64,000 bases of DNA. Source: Zonotrichia leucophrys gambelii (Eukaryota; Chordata; Aves; Passeriformes; Passerellidae). Shown piece by piece: positions 24,966 through 38,300 of this stretch. The stretch is taken from NCBI RefSeq assembly GCF_028769735.1, contig NC_088178.1, positions 25,503,357 to 25,567,356 on the forward strand, in the 5' to 3' direction. Position 1 is the first letter of the stretch; each line of letters opens with the position of its first letter. A program made the translations under genes and the position numbers. The notes under the pieces were generated by a model. It was not told the DNA's origin. It made no database searches and saw only the letters and a list, made by a program, of their open reading frames with translations.

Positions 24966-27900
24966 TTCTGAGAAGCAGTGAAGCACAGACACCTCACCTC
25001 AATTCACTGACAGCTCTGCCATCACATCACAACCATTCCCATTTGATTGCAGTCACACTTTTCCTAAAAGTCAGTAGATAAAGACATAGCAAATGATTTA
25101 CACCTCCACATCTCACTGTCCATACTGTGTTTACTCCCTTCCCTGGAATGCAGACTGTCCCAGGCCAGTGAGTTACACAGCCATCAATCCTGTCCACTTG
25201 TGTACACATGCTGGCTCCTGTTGATTTTTCTCATTGATTACATGGACACATCACAATTTTGTGAACACAGCCCAGTCCAGCAGAGCTTTGACTGCCTGAC
25301 AGCTCAGAGCAAGCCATGGGCTACTGTGGGTTGCAGATCCTAAATCCCAGTGTGGCACTGTACTGGAGCAGCCATAGCCAGCACAAGGGTACAGTCACAC
25401 ACTGGCCTCCTAAATCCTACCTGCATTTGAGAGAGGTTGCACTTGGGGTCATTTGGTGAAGGAGTCAAAGCTCTGGGCTAGGAGAACATGTAAAAGACTG
25501 GACAGAGGCACATATTGGATAGGCTCACCAGAAGCTCACGAACAGATTTGTTTCCTCTAAGGCCACAGACTGACTGCAAACTCCTCAGAAGCCAGTTGTC
25601 TTCAGCTATTTTTAGGGCAGGATGTCCAGATTTTCCTCAGGAAACGCATGCCAATCTTCAGCAAGAAGTCAATAAAAGAACTAATCCTTGCAGAATAACC
25701 AGACTGTGACAACCCTGCACGTGGACGTCTGACACCAGCACCATCTCCTTTAATGAGCCCTTCTCAGCACTGACAGACACCAGAGAATCCCCCAGCACTG
25801 AGACAGAGCCTGGCAGCAGGCAGGCACAGCCCCAAGCCTCCAGACACTGCTCCCCAGGCAGCCTTTGCTCCAGACCAAATCAGGGCCCACAGCCTTTATC
25901 TGCCAGGGCCTCTCAGATTCAAACACAGCTGGAATTTCTGTTCCATGAGCAGACTGGATTTGTACATTCTTACTGCTTTGTGTCCTCTGGAATTTGCCCA
26001 CTGGAATTTGCATTTTTCTCCCTTTTTTCTTGCTCAATAGCTACTCCTAACTCATCCTGTATTACAGAATCCAAGGGTCCTTTTACTGCAAGAGACACAG
26101 ACTCATCCTTCAGATTCCTGGAGAAGAGAAGGCTCCTGCAGGACCTCATTGCAGCCTTTCAATGTATAAGGGGGCCTACAAGAAAGATGTAGAGAGACTT
26201 CATCAGGACTTGTAGTGGTAGGACAAGGAGTAATGATTTTACACTGAAAGAGTACAGCCAACACCACCATTAAGGGTTCAACTTTTCATTATTCTGGAGC
26301 TGTGAGCATTGATAGGTCTTGTATTTTGGAAGTATCTTTCCTGTATGGCATTCACATGGAGCCAGGATCCCTCAGTGACCTCTGTTCACTGCAGAACTCA
26401 GCACTGTCATGTATTTGTAACTTACCCCTGCTCCTGGCAGAGACAGAGGAGGAACTCCAGTTAAGTCAAGTCTGTTTGTAGACTGGTATATTAAAGTCAT
26501 GATGATTACATGATCACACTGCTTTTCTGTTAGACCTCTTGTTAATATCTACTAATCAAACCAGCTGATTAATTTCAATCAAGTTGGAAAATGAAGCATA
26601 GGTCTCAAAGATTATCATCTTTATGGGGACTTTATTAATAGATTAGATGACAGCTTGTGTGAGAGAGCTCTGAATTAGCATCCTCACTGAAGGAAAGCAA
26701 ATTCTGTGCACAGATCCTGTTTGGTGGTGGCCAGAGATGCACTGACAGCCCAATCAGAATACCTATATAGCTTCAAGCACAAAGCAGAAACCCTGTTAGG
26801 CTGGGTCTGGAATTGCTTGTGAGAATGCTTTTAAACACACTCATTAGTTGCAATTAGTGGCATTAGTGTCATGGATTGGTTGTGCTTTTCAGGTACTCAT
26901 CTCAGAAGAGTACTAAATGGGAGGTAATCAGATGAGGCACCAGACCAAAAGTTTGTACAATACTAAAGTCAAATGGGAAGAGAAAAGTTACAAGTCCTGA
27001 AACCTTACTGTGATGACTTGGAAAGATGGAGATCCTATTGGAAACTTTATCAAACACCCAAAAGGTATAGCTGGATAGCTCTGGTTTGATAACTGCCTAT
27101 GAAATACTTGGCACTTAAAATACTGCTTTATCTGTAGCCAGTGGCAGCAGTCACCAAGAAGTGTCACTCCTGCTTGGGAGGGAAGTGGTCAGAGGCTGAA
27201 CTCACCCAACAGCTGCTTCTTTCCTAAGCTCTGCCCCCTTCCTGCTCCTTTCTGCAGGAGGGTTTCAAAGGCAAACTAAACAAACCACATTTCCCCTCTG
27301 GTTTTGGTGCTGCCAAAACAGGTCTGCAGGGGAGATTCTGTCACTGCTCTGTTTGCAGACAGAGAGGCAAAGATGGCCAGATGACCCTAAATATAGGAAC
27401 TGAGCAGAGAATGTCCTTCTGCAGGCCACATGTTTTCTTTTCTGGTCTCTGTACTTGGGACTACCAGCACCCATCACCCTGGGCCACTTGCCCTGAATTC
27501 CAGGCAGCTGCTGAGGCACCACTAGACCAGAGGGTAAGAGGAGAGTCCTCCTTATGTCATTCCTACAAAATAGGAAAAGCATTTTAAAGAAACTCAGATC
27601 AGATGTTCAACAAAACTACCAAGCAGTACCCACCATGATGAAAAATCAAATTTAAAATGTCCCAAGAGATTAGGAAAGTCATGAGCCCAAGAGCAATGAC
27701 TTGATAGGAATGCAGCACCATGCCAAAAACCTTGGGGGGAAGAGAGAGAAGAGTGTGAGCAATTGTCACATGTTAACGGAAAAACTAATGTCCTCCCAGC
27801 TCCTGCATAAACCCACACAGACAATCCCAGAGGAGAGCAGAGCTTGAAATTTGAAATGTGAAAGTCACAGAAGTTCAAATTCTTACTGAGGATTAAATTG

Positions 27901-30900
27901 GACTTTTTATACTGACCAAGAACACAGCACCACAGGAGACACTCCAGAGGGCCCAGAGGTTAAATCAAGATCTATTCTACTCCAAAGATTAATGATCTTT
28001 ATCTGGAAGTGTCCCAGTATAAAATATGTGTTAGCCTCAGACACATTTGGCTGCATCTGATTCAAAGTTCAACCATTGGTGCTGATGATCAGCAGCTGAG
28101 TTTCCAGATTTTAAGTCCTTTACAGCTTTGTGAGACTTTTCTGCCTCAAAGAAAATGAACTGTCCCAGCAGGTGCTACAATATTACAGTGCCCCTTGCAG
28201 CAGGGGCTGTTGCCCACAGGAGGAACAGGGCACTGCTCCCACTCCTTGCAGAGCTGCTGCTGCTGCATGTGGGAAGGTCTGGGGTGCTTTGGGCTCATCC
28301 AGTACCTTGGAGCACAGCCCTGACCAGATAATAGAACCTTTTGGGGGGGATTCTTTGGAAAGATCAAGTGAAAACTGAAACAGACTTTGAGCTTTGCCAG
28401 AAACAGAAATTGGATATTCATAGCAACGCTCTGCCATATTTATTTCCTTCTCTCCTCTCTCACAGCCCCTGAGAGAGAACTGCAGAAAGCACTGGAAGTA
28501 AATGAGAGGAAGGAATTGAATGTTCCTGTGCAGCAAGCACAAGGAGGATTCACCCTGGGTGGGAGATGAGAGCAAAGTCACTCCAATGACTCAGTTGTCA
28601 AGATGACTTCCAAATTATTGCAACATTTAAAGAGGAGAAACGTGCAGCTCTCCAACGTGATTCTGACAAAAGTGATATGAAAAATAAAATCCTCAGAGCA
28701 GAAAAGTGCCATGACAATGTAACCTCTGGAGAAAAAGAAAATTCTTTGGCCAGGACTTTGTAGAGACATCAGGTGACTCTGAAAATCGTGACTGTTGTTG
28801 CAAGATCAGCATTAATTGAATTGTGAAAACTAACTAGCTCTTCTGTGATTTTATTCTACATGAGCCAAGAGAGGAACAAAATATTGATTGAGTGAGCTTC
28901 AGGATTTATTTATATAAGGATCTGATTGCCAGGTTCATTCTTATGCAAAGCAGAGAAAGGTTTTTCAGCAGGCATTTTAAAAAAATCAGATCTAAAAATA
29001 ACTTTATGCTTTGGCTTTCCTTGTAAAATGCCTGGGAGTGCTCGCTCAAGCTTCTTCCTTCTGCAGTCACTAAGAAAGCAAGAACCAGATTGAGGAAATC
29101 CCTGACACTTCCAGTAACTTCAAACTGAAGATGAGTTTGCTCCGAATAGGAACATAACTGACCCAACTGAGCATCAGTAGGACAAATATGAAACTCGTGC
29201 CCATTTCTGATGCTCAGTTGAAAGCACACCCCAACACAACTCTGTATTGCTTTGAGCATGGAATATTCTTCCCCATCCATGCACTCCTGGGAAGCTTTGA
29301 AAGCTTAAATTTTTTAGTGCTGTGTCTCCAGGTCCTTCCTTGAAGCTGCTGTTGCTTCTGGTACCACATCTTTCTGAAGCTGTAAAAACAAACCCATGTG
29401 CTGTACAGGAGCAAAGCCAGAGGAAGTGACCCAGCAAAGGCATTTTTGAAAGAGCCTCCACATCCCCCAAAGGAAAGCAAATGGGTGGCCTTGGAAAGGC
29501 AGAGGACCAGCTCCCTAAGCCCATGTCTGTGACACACAGGAATGTCTGATGACATGATGAAGGAAAGCACCTCTCAATATAACATTATCAGTTCATTAAA
29601 AACTCAGATGTAACTTTTTGATTAAAAAGGCAACCTCCACTTAATAGCTTTTTACATGTAATACTTTCAAAATCAAAACATAGGTTTTTTCCTTGACAGC
29701 TGTACTGGGAGAAGCACACAACCTTGTGTGGTGTGATAAAAGTAAGCAAAACCACATCTCCAGAGCAGAAAGTGCCATGGAGAACAGTTTGTACTGTATA
29801 AAGCCAGTCCTAGGTCACTCTTAGCACACATCCATACTTACAGTTCACACCCTTGTTCCTATCTGGCTATTTATAAAATCCTTTTTCTCCCTTTAGCAAG
29901 CAGCACAGCACAAGGTTGCACACAACAGAATGCAATTCTGGGATAATGCTATCATTCTGTTTTCCACGGGGACTTTTTCAAATTGTTTTGTCTCAGGAGA
30001 ACAGAGTGAAGAATCTCACCATCAGTACTTCCTTGCAAACACTTCTGCTCTTTCTGAAAAACCCACAACACATTTTGGTGCAGAGTAAAAATTCAGTACT
30101 AAGCAGCTGAAATAAATTCTTGAGAGTAAAACCACTCATTTCTAAAGCTCTTAGTGAAGCATTTACTGCTTAAATCTGTTATGAGATCTTCAAGTTCTTA
30201 CTGCATACAGAAGACTGGGAATTTGCCATTCTCCTACATAAATAGAAAGCAAGTGCACCCAGGAGTAAATCTTTGTGGCCAGAAACAGGCAGGCATGCTG
30301 CAGTGCAGCCTTCCACAACATCTGCTCTACAAACCTAATTATCCCTCACTGCACAGATGCAAAAGACATCTGAAATGTTGGCACTTGAGACACACAGATA
30401 ATTTCAAGTCCCTTTAAAATTAACTTTTTTTCCAAAAAGAAAAGCCATGCTGAAGTATTTCTGTTAGTGATGAATAAACTCAAAGTCAACAAAATCTGGC
30501 CCCAGCTCATTCTAATATCAGATAAATCACATCTGTCCTATATGAGTGTTTAGTCTTACTGCTTCTTAGACTCTGTCCTCAGTGGGATGATCTGAAACTG
30601 TGCTAATACAATCTATTACAATGCAGCCAGTTCCTCATGATTTGGCAGCTCTTTCTGAGTCTAGAGTGCAACAACCTCATTTAGTCTTAGCAGAAATACA
30701 GGAGTCCTAAAATCTAGATAAGAACATCATTTCCAGAGGGAAATGTTAAATTAAGCTCACCTTCTAGTAGCTACAAGGGCACTGGTGGGCACTGGTCCAG
30801 CTACTGGTGGCCCTTTTATTTGCAGATTCCTTCTTCAGAACAAAATACATGTGAAATTTGGGAGAAGTTTTAAATGAGTTTACAGACACAAAGTCAGCAA

Positions 30901-32267
30901 AGAAATGTATATAAGTGAGGCTGAGAGATGTGGCTGTACAAAAGCAGACAGCTTAAATAATTTAAGAAATAGTATCCACAAATCTCTTTTCTCAAGTGAA
31001 GACATCTTTCTCTCTTTGTCTCTGAGGAACTTTTATTCATCTCATTGCTCTTGAATTTTCACTAGCAGTCAAGTGGCAAGCTGCCAAGTAACTCACAGTT
31101 GGCTGGAAGCATGGTCACCTACAAGCTAATTGATGCCACAGAGCTTCCCTCCAGGATGCCATCTGGGTTGCATTCAATATTCTTACTGGATTCAGAAGTC
31201 CGTCCCTCTAAACTTGAAAGCTGCTTCTCTTGACCAAATGCCAGCTTGCTGATTTTGTTTGCAAGCACACACATTTAACTAAACAGCAATACCAAGCTCC
31301 TGTTCCACTCTTTTGACCATTTATTGACTGCACCATTCTACAAAAATAAAGACAAACCACTTCCCCATCTCACAAGAGGGCAAATTGGGAAAATGAGAGC
31401 TGAAGGAGGCTGTCAATGAAAGCTTACAAAGGGATTTTATACCAAGTCCCTGCCCCTGCCTGATCAGGCACATTTTAATACACCTAGGTACCCTGCTCTC
31501 AATGCATACCCTCAATGACTATAATGAGACTTCTTGTTTTCATTTTTAAAAATAGGGCATTTATAGAATAACCTCAGCATTACTTTTGGGGCCGATCTGC
31601 CCCACTAACAATCAGACAGGTAGAGAGGCATTTTTACTTTCCTATTTCTACTCATTGCAGCAGAGCAGCACCTTCCTGACATGCAGCTGCAGCCTCCCAT
31701 GTCTCTGCATTGACAGCAGGAGTTTCCTGCATGCAGCCATGGCAAATAGCAACAATAAGTAAATGCAAAGGTGAGGAGCCCAATCACACAGGCTGGCACT
31801 GCAAGCTCCCTGCAGGGAGGCACTTTTCCAGTGGAGACCTGAGGGCAGAACTGGCCTGACCCTCCAGCAGGCCTGGCCCCACCTGCCTGTTCCCCCTGAA
31901 AACTTTCCCTGGAATGGCCTTCGTGAGCAAAGATCCTTGCAAGAGCAGTACAGATTTACTCCACAGGCACCTGCCTAGAAATGCTTTGTAATAGAATAGA
32001 TTTGGCAGGACTGAGTCATGATTACCTGCTCTTCATCTAGAGGAGAGGCAGCATGCTGGAAAACTCCAAGGCAGTTTATTTGACTGTAATTAGTCCGACA
32101 TAATGCTGTTGGAACAAAAGGCCAACCTGGCAAAAGCTCATCAAAGCAAATCTCCATCAAGTTCATTCACTTCTAAACAAGTGCACAGCAGTGATAGAGA
32201 TGGAGAGTGCCTACTCACATTTGGCAATTCTTCCTGCCCATTTTTTGCAGTCAAAAAAAAGAATCTT
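24966..32267. other. LRP8 intron 2, no gene seen
   Basis: AT-rich unique DNA. The patch at about 26480-26690 has GATTAATTTCAATCAAG and GGGGACTTTATTAATAG and resembles a conserved non-coding element. A small 10-bp tandem duplication (GGGCACTGGT twice) is at 30777-30796. No exon, RNA gene or recognised mobile element was found. Confidence 0.45.
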
Positions 32268-32353
32268 GAAGTGTTTTAGTACCTATATATTACAGGAAGT
32301 ACCTATTATATTACAAATATCCTGGAAGTGTTTTAGTACCTATATATTGCAGG
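32268..32353. repeat. Spaced direct repeat, 29-bp copies
   Basis: GAAGTGTTTTAGTACCTATA continues as TATT(A/G)CAGG. It occurs at 32268-32296 and again at 32325-32353 with one mismatch, 57 bases apart. The segment between them (32296-32315) holds a partial third copy (GAAGTACCTATTATATTACA). This is a recent local duplication. Confidence 0.9.
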
Positions 32354-35300
32354 CAAATCCTGTCAATGTTACCTGAGAAAGGGTAGTGGAAAAGCAGGAT
32401 GAAAGTTGCATTAGTGACGTAACAGAATTAAAGAGGTTTACACTGACTCACTAAATACCCACACAGCAACAGTAAACTCACTTTGAACTCTCCAAGAGTT
32501 CTGCTGTGCAATCTAATAGCCTGCAGCTTAGCAGGAAAAACCACCTCTCCAAATGGCTCAGGGTTGGAGTTTTCTTGCTTTGTTGTTTTTTTTGACAGTT
32601 GAATATATTGCACAGTAGCTAAACCAGAACATGAACTTAAAGTTTTTTCATGAGCAAATGGATTAAAACAATAATATTGAGACTTTCCAAGCCATATTCA
32701 GCCATGGATACAATATTGTCAGGCAGGGCAAGGAGCTTAATTGGGAATACTCAACCCAGGCAATAGGTCAATTTTGTGGGATTGAGAACATTGCTTATAT
32801 TCCTTGGGTCTATTCCTGCTATGACAGATAACACTGCAAACTGTGAGCCAAGCCTGGAGAAATTTTAGTAGCTGTGCTGTTCAGGGCAAGGTGAGCACCA
32901 CAGGTGCAAAGTCAAAGCCACAGTGAGGATTCTCCTGCCATAAGCAGATTCTGAATAAAATTTAAATATCATGTTAACCTTGTGATCTCCTGCATTTCTA
33001 GACTTCCTGTGTGAAAGTTCAGGCCGACACACTGCACCTGTACCACACTGAGAGCTCTGGGTGTTTTTGCTCCAGAAGGAAGAGACACCTGAAGTTTAGC
33101 ACAGGAAGAACTTGCTTTAGCCATAGAATAACACAGCATCCACTGGAGCAAGCTTGGCCTCTTCCACCAAAGAGCAGAGATGCAAATGCAGACTAAGCAG
33201 CCTAAGAGAGCAATTTTACACCATCCAAATTAAAAGCAAGATCACTACAAAACTAGGGCTGTCACAGACTAAAATATGCCTGCAACTGATCATTCCTTCA
33301 GCAGGGCACTGGGAAACACAAGCAAAAGAAGGACTGCATGGAGACAGACTGAATGGTCAATAAAATATGGATGGTTTCTATTTTCATGGCTTGCCAATGG
33401 CAAGTTCTCACACAACATTGTAGCTGGGGGATGCATGAGATCAGGAATGGAATGAAGCTGTACTTTCACCCCTAAAACAGAATTAGAGAGCAGTTAATCC
33501 TCACTTGGAACAAAACAGTGGTCCAAGGCCAGAACTTGTATTGTAGCTCCACAATGATTCTCTATGCACTTCTGGAGGCTAAAATAAAGACAGGGTAATA
33601 CCCTGGTGAAAACCACTGCAGAAAACATTTTGTGAACACCACAGGCCTGAAGCCATTGATTTTTGAGTTAGCAAAAGTTTCTTACGGTCAGTTGTGACTG
33701 TTTGTAACTATGAAGGAACAAAGATCTCTTGAAATACCACTTCAAACTCTTTTTATCCAGCATATTCCCCTGCCAACACTGTTCCCTTCACCATTATTTG
33801 ACAGGCTCACCTCAGGAGATAAAATGTACCCAAGGTGAAGCTCTGCGGCCTGGGGAGGGTGCCCCTGTGGAGGAGCCCTGGCCAGCTCAGCTAGGTGGGC
33901 ACAGCCCCGTGCTCAGCAAAGCCAGCCAGGGCTCTTCTCTCAGCAGGACCTCGTGGACCACCCTGATCCATCTCCTTTCAGCCCTTCTGGGCCCACAGCA
34001 GCAGCTTTTCCAGCTAAGAAACATCAATCTGAACAGAACTACGCCAGCAGGGAGAGGGTCAGCTCTGTGCTCTGAAGCTACAGGACCAAGCTTTGTCAGC
34101 AATCTAAAATAACCAATCAGCATTTCCTCAGAGACTTCTGCAGCAGCAAGATCAGCCTGAGCCCTCACACAGACAAGATGTTTTCTCTCTTCAACTTTCA
34201 CCATCAGAGAACGGCGCTGTCCGCAGATTAAAGTAATGAGGAACCCCCACAAACATCGCAATTAATTAGAGCGGAACACACAGCAAATATCTTCCCCAAA
34301 TCCCAAGAGACTCATCATTTAACATTTTGGATTCTAAGAGTATGAGTGAAATGAGATTCACCATCTTCCACTTCATATCCAATAAGAAATATCACTCTCT
34401 CACACACAGAGTCCTAATTGGTATGAATCATCTCCTTCCCATCTACTGACAAGAATTTATCCAGCATAAGAGAGTGAAACCTCCATCATTCTTACATGTC
34501 AAAGTGCTGTAAAAGTCTCTGCTATTATAAAAGCAGAGGAAAAAACCCAACACAATGGCAGATAATCCCAACTGATTACTGTAGAAAAGTGACATTTACA
34601 CATGCCCTTTTTCTATGTAAAAGGTCAAGCTGATGCACCAAAACGCTTCATCTACAGGAAAATTCATCCCCAGCCATCTCCAGAAAAGGTGATACAGCTC
34701 TCAGGTGAACCACAGTCACAAAAAAACGCCATAAATTAAATTAAGGGAATTCCAATTTGTTGTTCTGGATCTCACCAGGTTTGTTATTCCTCTCAGGAAA
34801 CCTAATCCCACATGGCTTCAGTAGAAACAAGTAGCAAGGAGAGAACCCTTTTCAAAAACAACACAGCAAGATTCTGCCCTAAACCCCTCACTGAATATGT
34901 TTCTAATGCTACATTCAAACTCACACTCCCCCACAGGAAGAAAAAAACACTTTTGTAGGAAGGGGGGAAATTAGGTCCTGTACTTGGCTGCCTTCCTCCC
35001 CCTCGGTGGTTTCACTGTCAGAGAAGCATCTTTTTTGCATTCCAAAATTAACCCTGTGATATGATGATGAAGCCTGCACAACGTGGCTCAGAAAAGGAAC
35101 CAGTAAGCAACAAAGATCACTACTCAATCCTTATTATTATGGACAACTCACTGACAGCTATCCAGCCTGCTTAGAAAAGGAAAGAAAGCAGTCTTCTAAA
35201 AGGATATTTTAGTTTCAGGTTTTCTTGAAACACTCCTCCAGTACACCAAGCAGGCAGGGATGAAGCTGCCAGGGCAAGAGTCCCGTAAGCCAAGGGCTCC

Positions 35301-38300
35301 ATAATCCCCAGCACAGCCCTGACTCTTGCATCTCCCATGGTGCTGAATACCTTAGTCCTGACCTTGAAACTGGAGGATCAAAACTGTTCAGTGGCAGCAA
35401 TGGCTTTTGTTCTGTGATCACACATCCCTCAGGGCGCTGCTTGCCAGTGCACCTCACAGTGCCCAACAGCCTGAACTGGAGTCAACAGGAGGCAGGTGTG
35501 GAACTCCACATCAGCTCTGGAACCTCCAACACTTGTCACCCTGGCAGCCTCAACCTGCATTTCAGTCTCAAAAGATAAAAAATACTGTAAATTAAGTAAT
35601 TAGATCTGAGCAAAGTGAACTCAGCTGCTTCTTGCCAGCTGAAGTACAGCATTTGTGCAGGAATTATTAATCCTTTCTAGGAGCATTAGCACAAATAAAG
35701 GCTTGCAACATTCACATGGCTGCATGCATAATCGAATGTGCAGAAATGCTGCTGCTCTCAGCCAAGCTTTGCAGAGTCCCCTGTGATGCCTGAGCAAGGG
35801 AAGGTGTTAACAAAGGCTTTGTGCATTGCTGCTGAGGGCACTCTGTGACACACAGCCATGAGAATTAATGGCCAAACTCATGGGGAAAGACTGGAAGAAG
35901 AGCAAGGCAGTAAGACCCTGGGAAAGGCTCCATATTGCTCAGGCATGGGCTTGTCCACAGCCATGGAGAAAAATGAAGCACCTTATTTATCATTTCCCTC
36001 TAGAAAAGGGTGCCCCAGGATTTCTCCCCTGCTCTACAGTCACTCTCTTTGAAGTGCCATGCCACAATCAGAGACCCTGCAGTCAAGAAATGGACAGATA
36101 TGATTCTTTTCAACACCTGTCAATGCAGCTCCTTAATCCTAATTTAACTTCAGGGATCAACATGCACTGGCACCTTGGGCAAATACACATAACACATTAT
36201 TTTATAAAAAATAGGACAGATTTCCCATGTTAAAAGAGCTCTTGTGAAAAGGTGGAACAGAAATCATCCAGCAAAGAGCTTGAAGTAAAGCAATTTCAAC
36301 ACATCAATGTGATCCTGGCAGAGATTGGTCCAGAGGCTCCTTTTGAAACTCCTTATTTACCAGGTGCCAAAGAGCAGTTCCCATATAGGTTACACATCCT
36401 AAATCACCTACAGAGCCCACCTTGTGTAAACTTCAGAGTTGTGCAATCTAAACTGTACCTTTGCTGTTTTACACGAGAAAGGAAGAAGGAAAAGAGCAAT
36501 AAAATAAACAATAGAAAATTAAGCTCCTCAGTTATCTTTGTTCCTTCCAGAAAATGATAGGTTACTTATAATTTATGGAGGAACGGGTGCACAGGTGATT
36601 AGTTCAGCAGTGCATGCTCAGGCAACAGCAAGGCGTGGGCAGGAGGTGAAGGAGTCTTGAATGGAATTTAGAATGGAAAGAGTTTCTTTAGCAAACCAAA
36701 GGTCTGTGGTACAGTCTCACAACAGGCACTTTTGGCCAGCTGAAGAAGTGGCTGCAATGATTTCTGTCTGTACACAGGCTATGCTTCAGGATCTGTTGGA
36801 ATGTACAAAAACAAAGTTCATTTTGGAACACAAAAATATTATACTCCTCCTTTAGCACCTGTATTTTCTGTGTCCAATACTAAATACAAGAAGTGAGACA
36901 TTTGATACATTTCTTGCCAGCTTGGCCAATTTGACCAACACTAAAATTTTGAAACAGTGAGTTGTCTCAACACTGAGGTTTTTCTGAATATTTTATGAAC
37001 TGTATATGACAAAAGCAAAGGCTAAATCCTTGAGCAGTCATTTAATCCAAGGAACACGATTATCTGTGTAAAACAACATGATAATAGACCTGAAAAAAAG
37101 AAACGGGGGACTTTCTTCATGAGTCACTCATGTCCACAATGAGTTGCTGAATCACTCTACAGCCTTGGGCACAGGGTAACTTTCCCAAGCATCAATTTTC
37201 ATGTCCCTGAGATAATACTTAGCCCACTTTTATGGGAAGATTCATAGAAAGCTGAACTGCTAAGGTGCCACGGGATGACAAATGTGCAATGAGCGTAACA
37301 CAAGCACACAAACAGGAATAGAAGCTCTGAGCTACAGAGGCAGGAGGTGTATTTCTTGGCCTATATCAGTCAGCACTGACATTTGCTATCAAAGAAACTG
37401 GGCCATCTCTGTTTATAAGTAGCTCTATAGATCAACTGTGATTCAGAATGAGAAGTCTACAGGAGCAGTTGTAAGTTTACATCCAAAATTCTTCTTCTCA
37501 GTGCAAGTATATTCACTACTCCTGCTGTAGCTGATTTTTACTCCCTGGATCTCACAGAGTGCATCATATCTGGATGGAACACATCCAGTAAATCCAGCAG
37601 GGTTTACTGATATACAATCACTGCTCAAGCAGCAAGCCAAGCAGCTGGTATCTATCGTAGGAGACTCATGCAGCACATTTGGAAAGATGCTACAACCTCA
37701 CTCACCTAGATCAACAAAAACAGAAAAAAAGCCATCAAAGGAATTAATCCCATTAACTTCATACATGGAAAGAAAGACAGAAAACCTCAACTGGGTAATG
37801 CACAGCAGGACAAAGACTTGGGATCAAAGAAAAAGTTTAATTCACCCCTTGAAATGAAGTAAAGTATCACCTCAGTGTACATCACACTACACATTACATA
37901 TCAAGGAAGGCAGCATGAAAAAAGTATAAAACAAGGCCAGTTAAAATAACATACAAAGTTAAAACCTGGAACTGGAGCAGTTATCTAAATGAGGGACATA
38001 GTAAAGAGTTTACTGTCAGCTGTACACACCAGTTTCTTCAGCAATTATTTTAATTGATAAATCTATGCTATATGCTACATGTAAAGGAAAAGAAGTCTTC
38101 AACAATGTAACATTTCAAATTTAACCAAAATCAAGATAAAACTTCCACCTATTACTATGAATTTGCAATGCAAACTTTCACTCCTTTCACTATTTTGCAA
38201 GTAAAAGAAATGACACCCACAGAAGATACAGAAACAAAGCTAGAACTCAAGAAAAAGATAAAGAAACTTACAGCAGGCAAAATTCTCACTCAGGATGGAC

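Noticed and set aside
30765..30820. Short palindromic and tandem words (GGGCACTGGT twice, AGTAGCT/AGCTACT)
   Set aside because: Too short and imperfect to be a defined element; no transposon ends or RNA-gene context.
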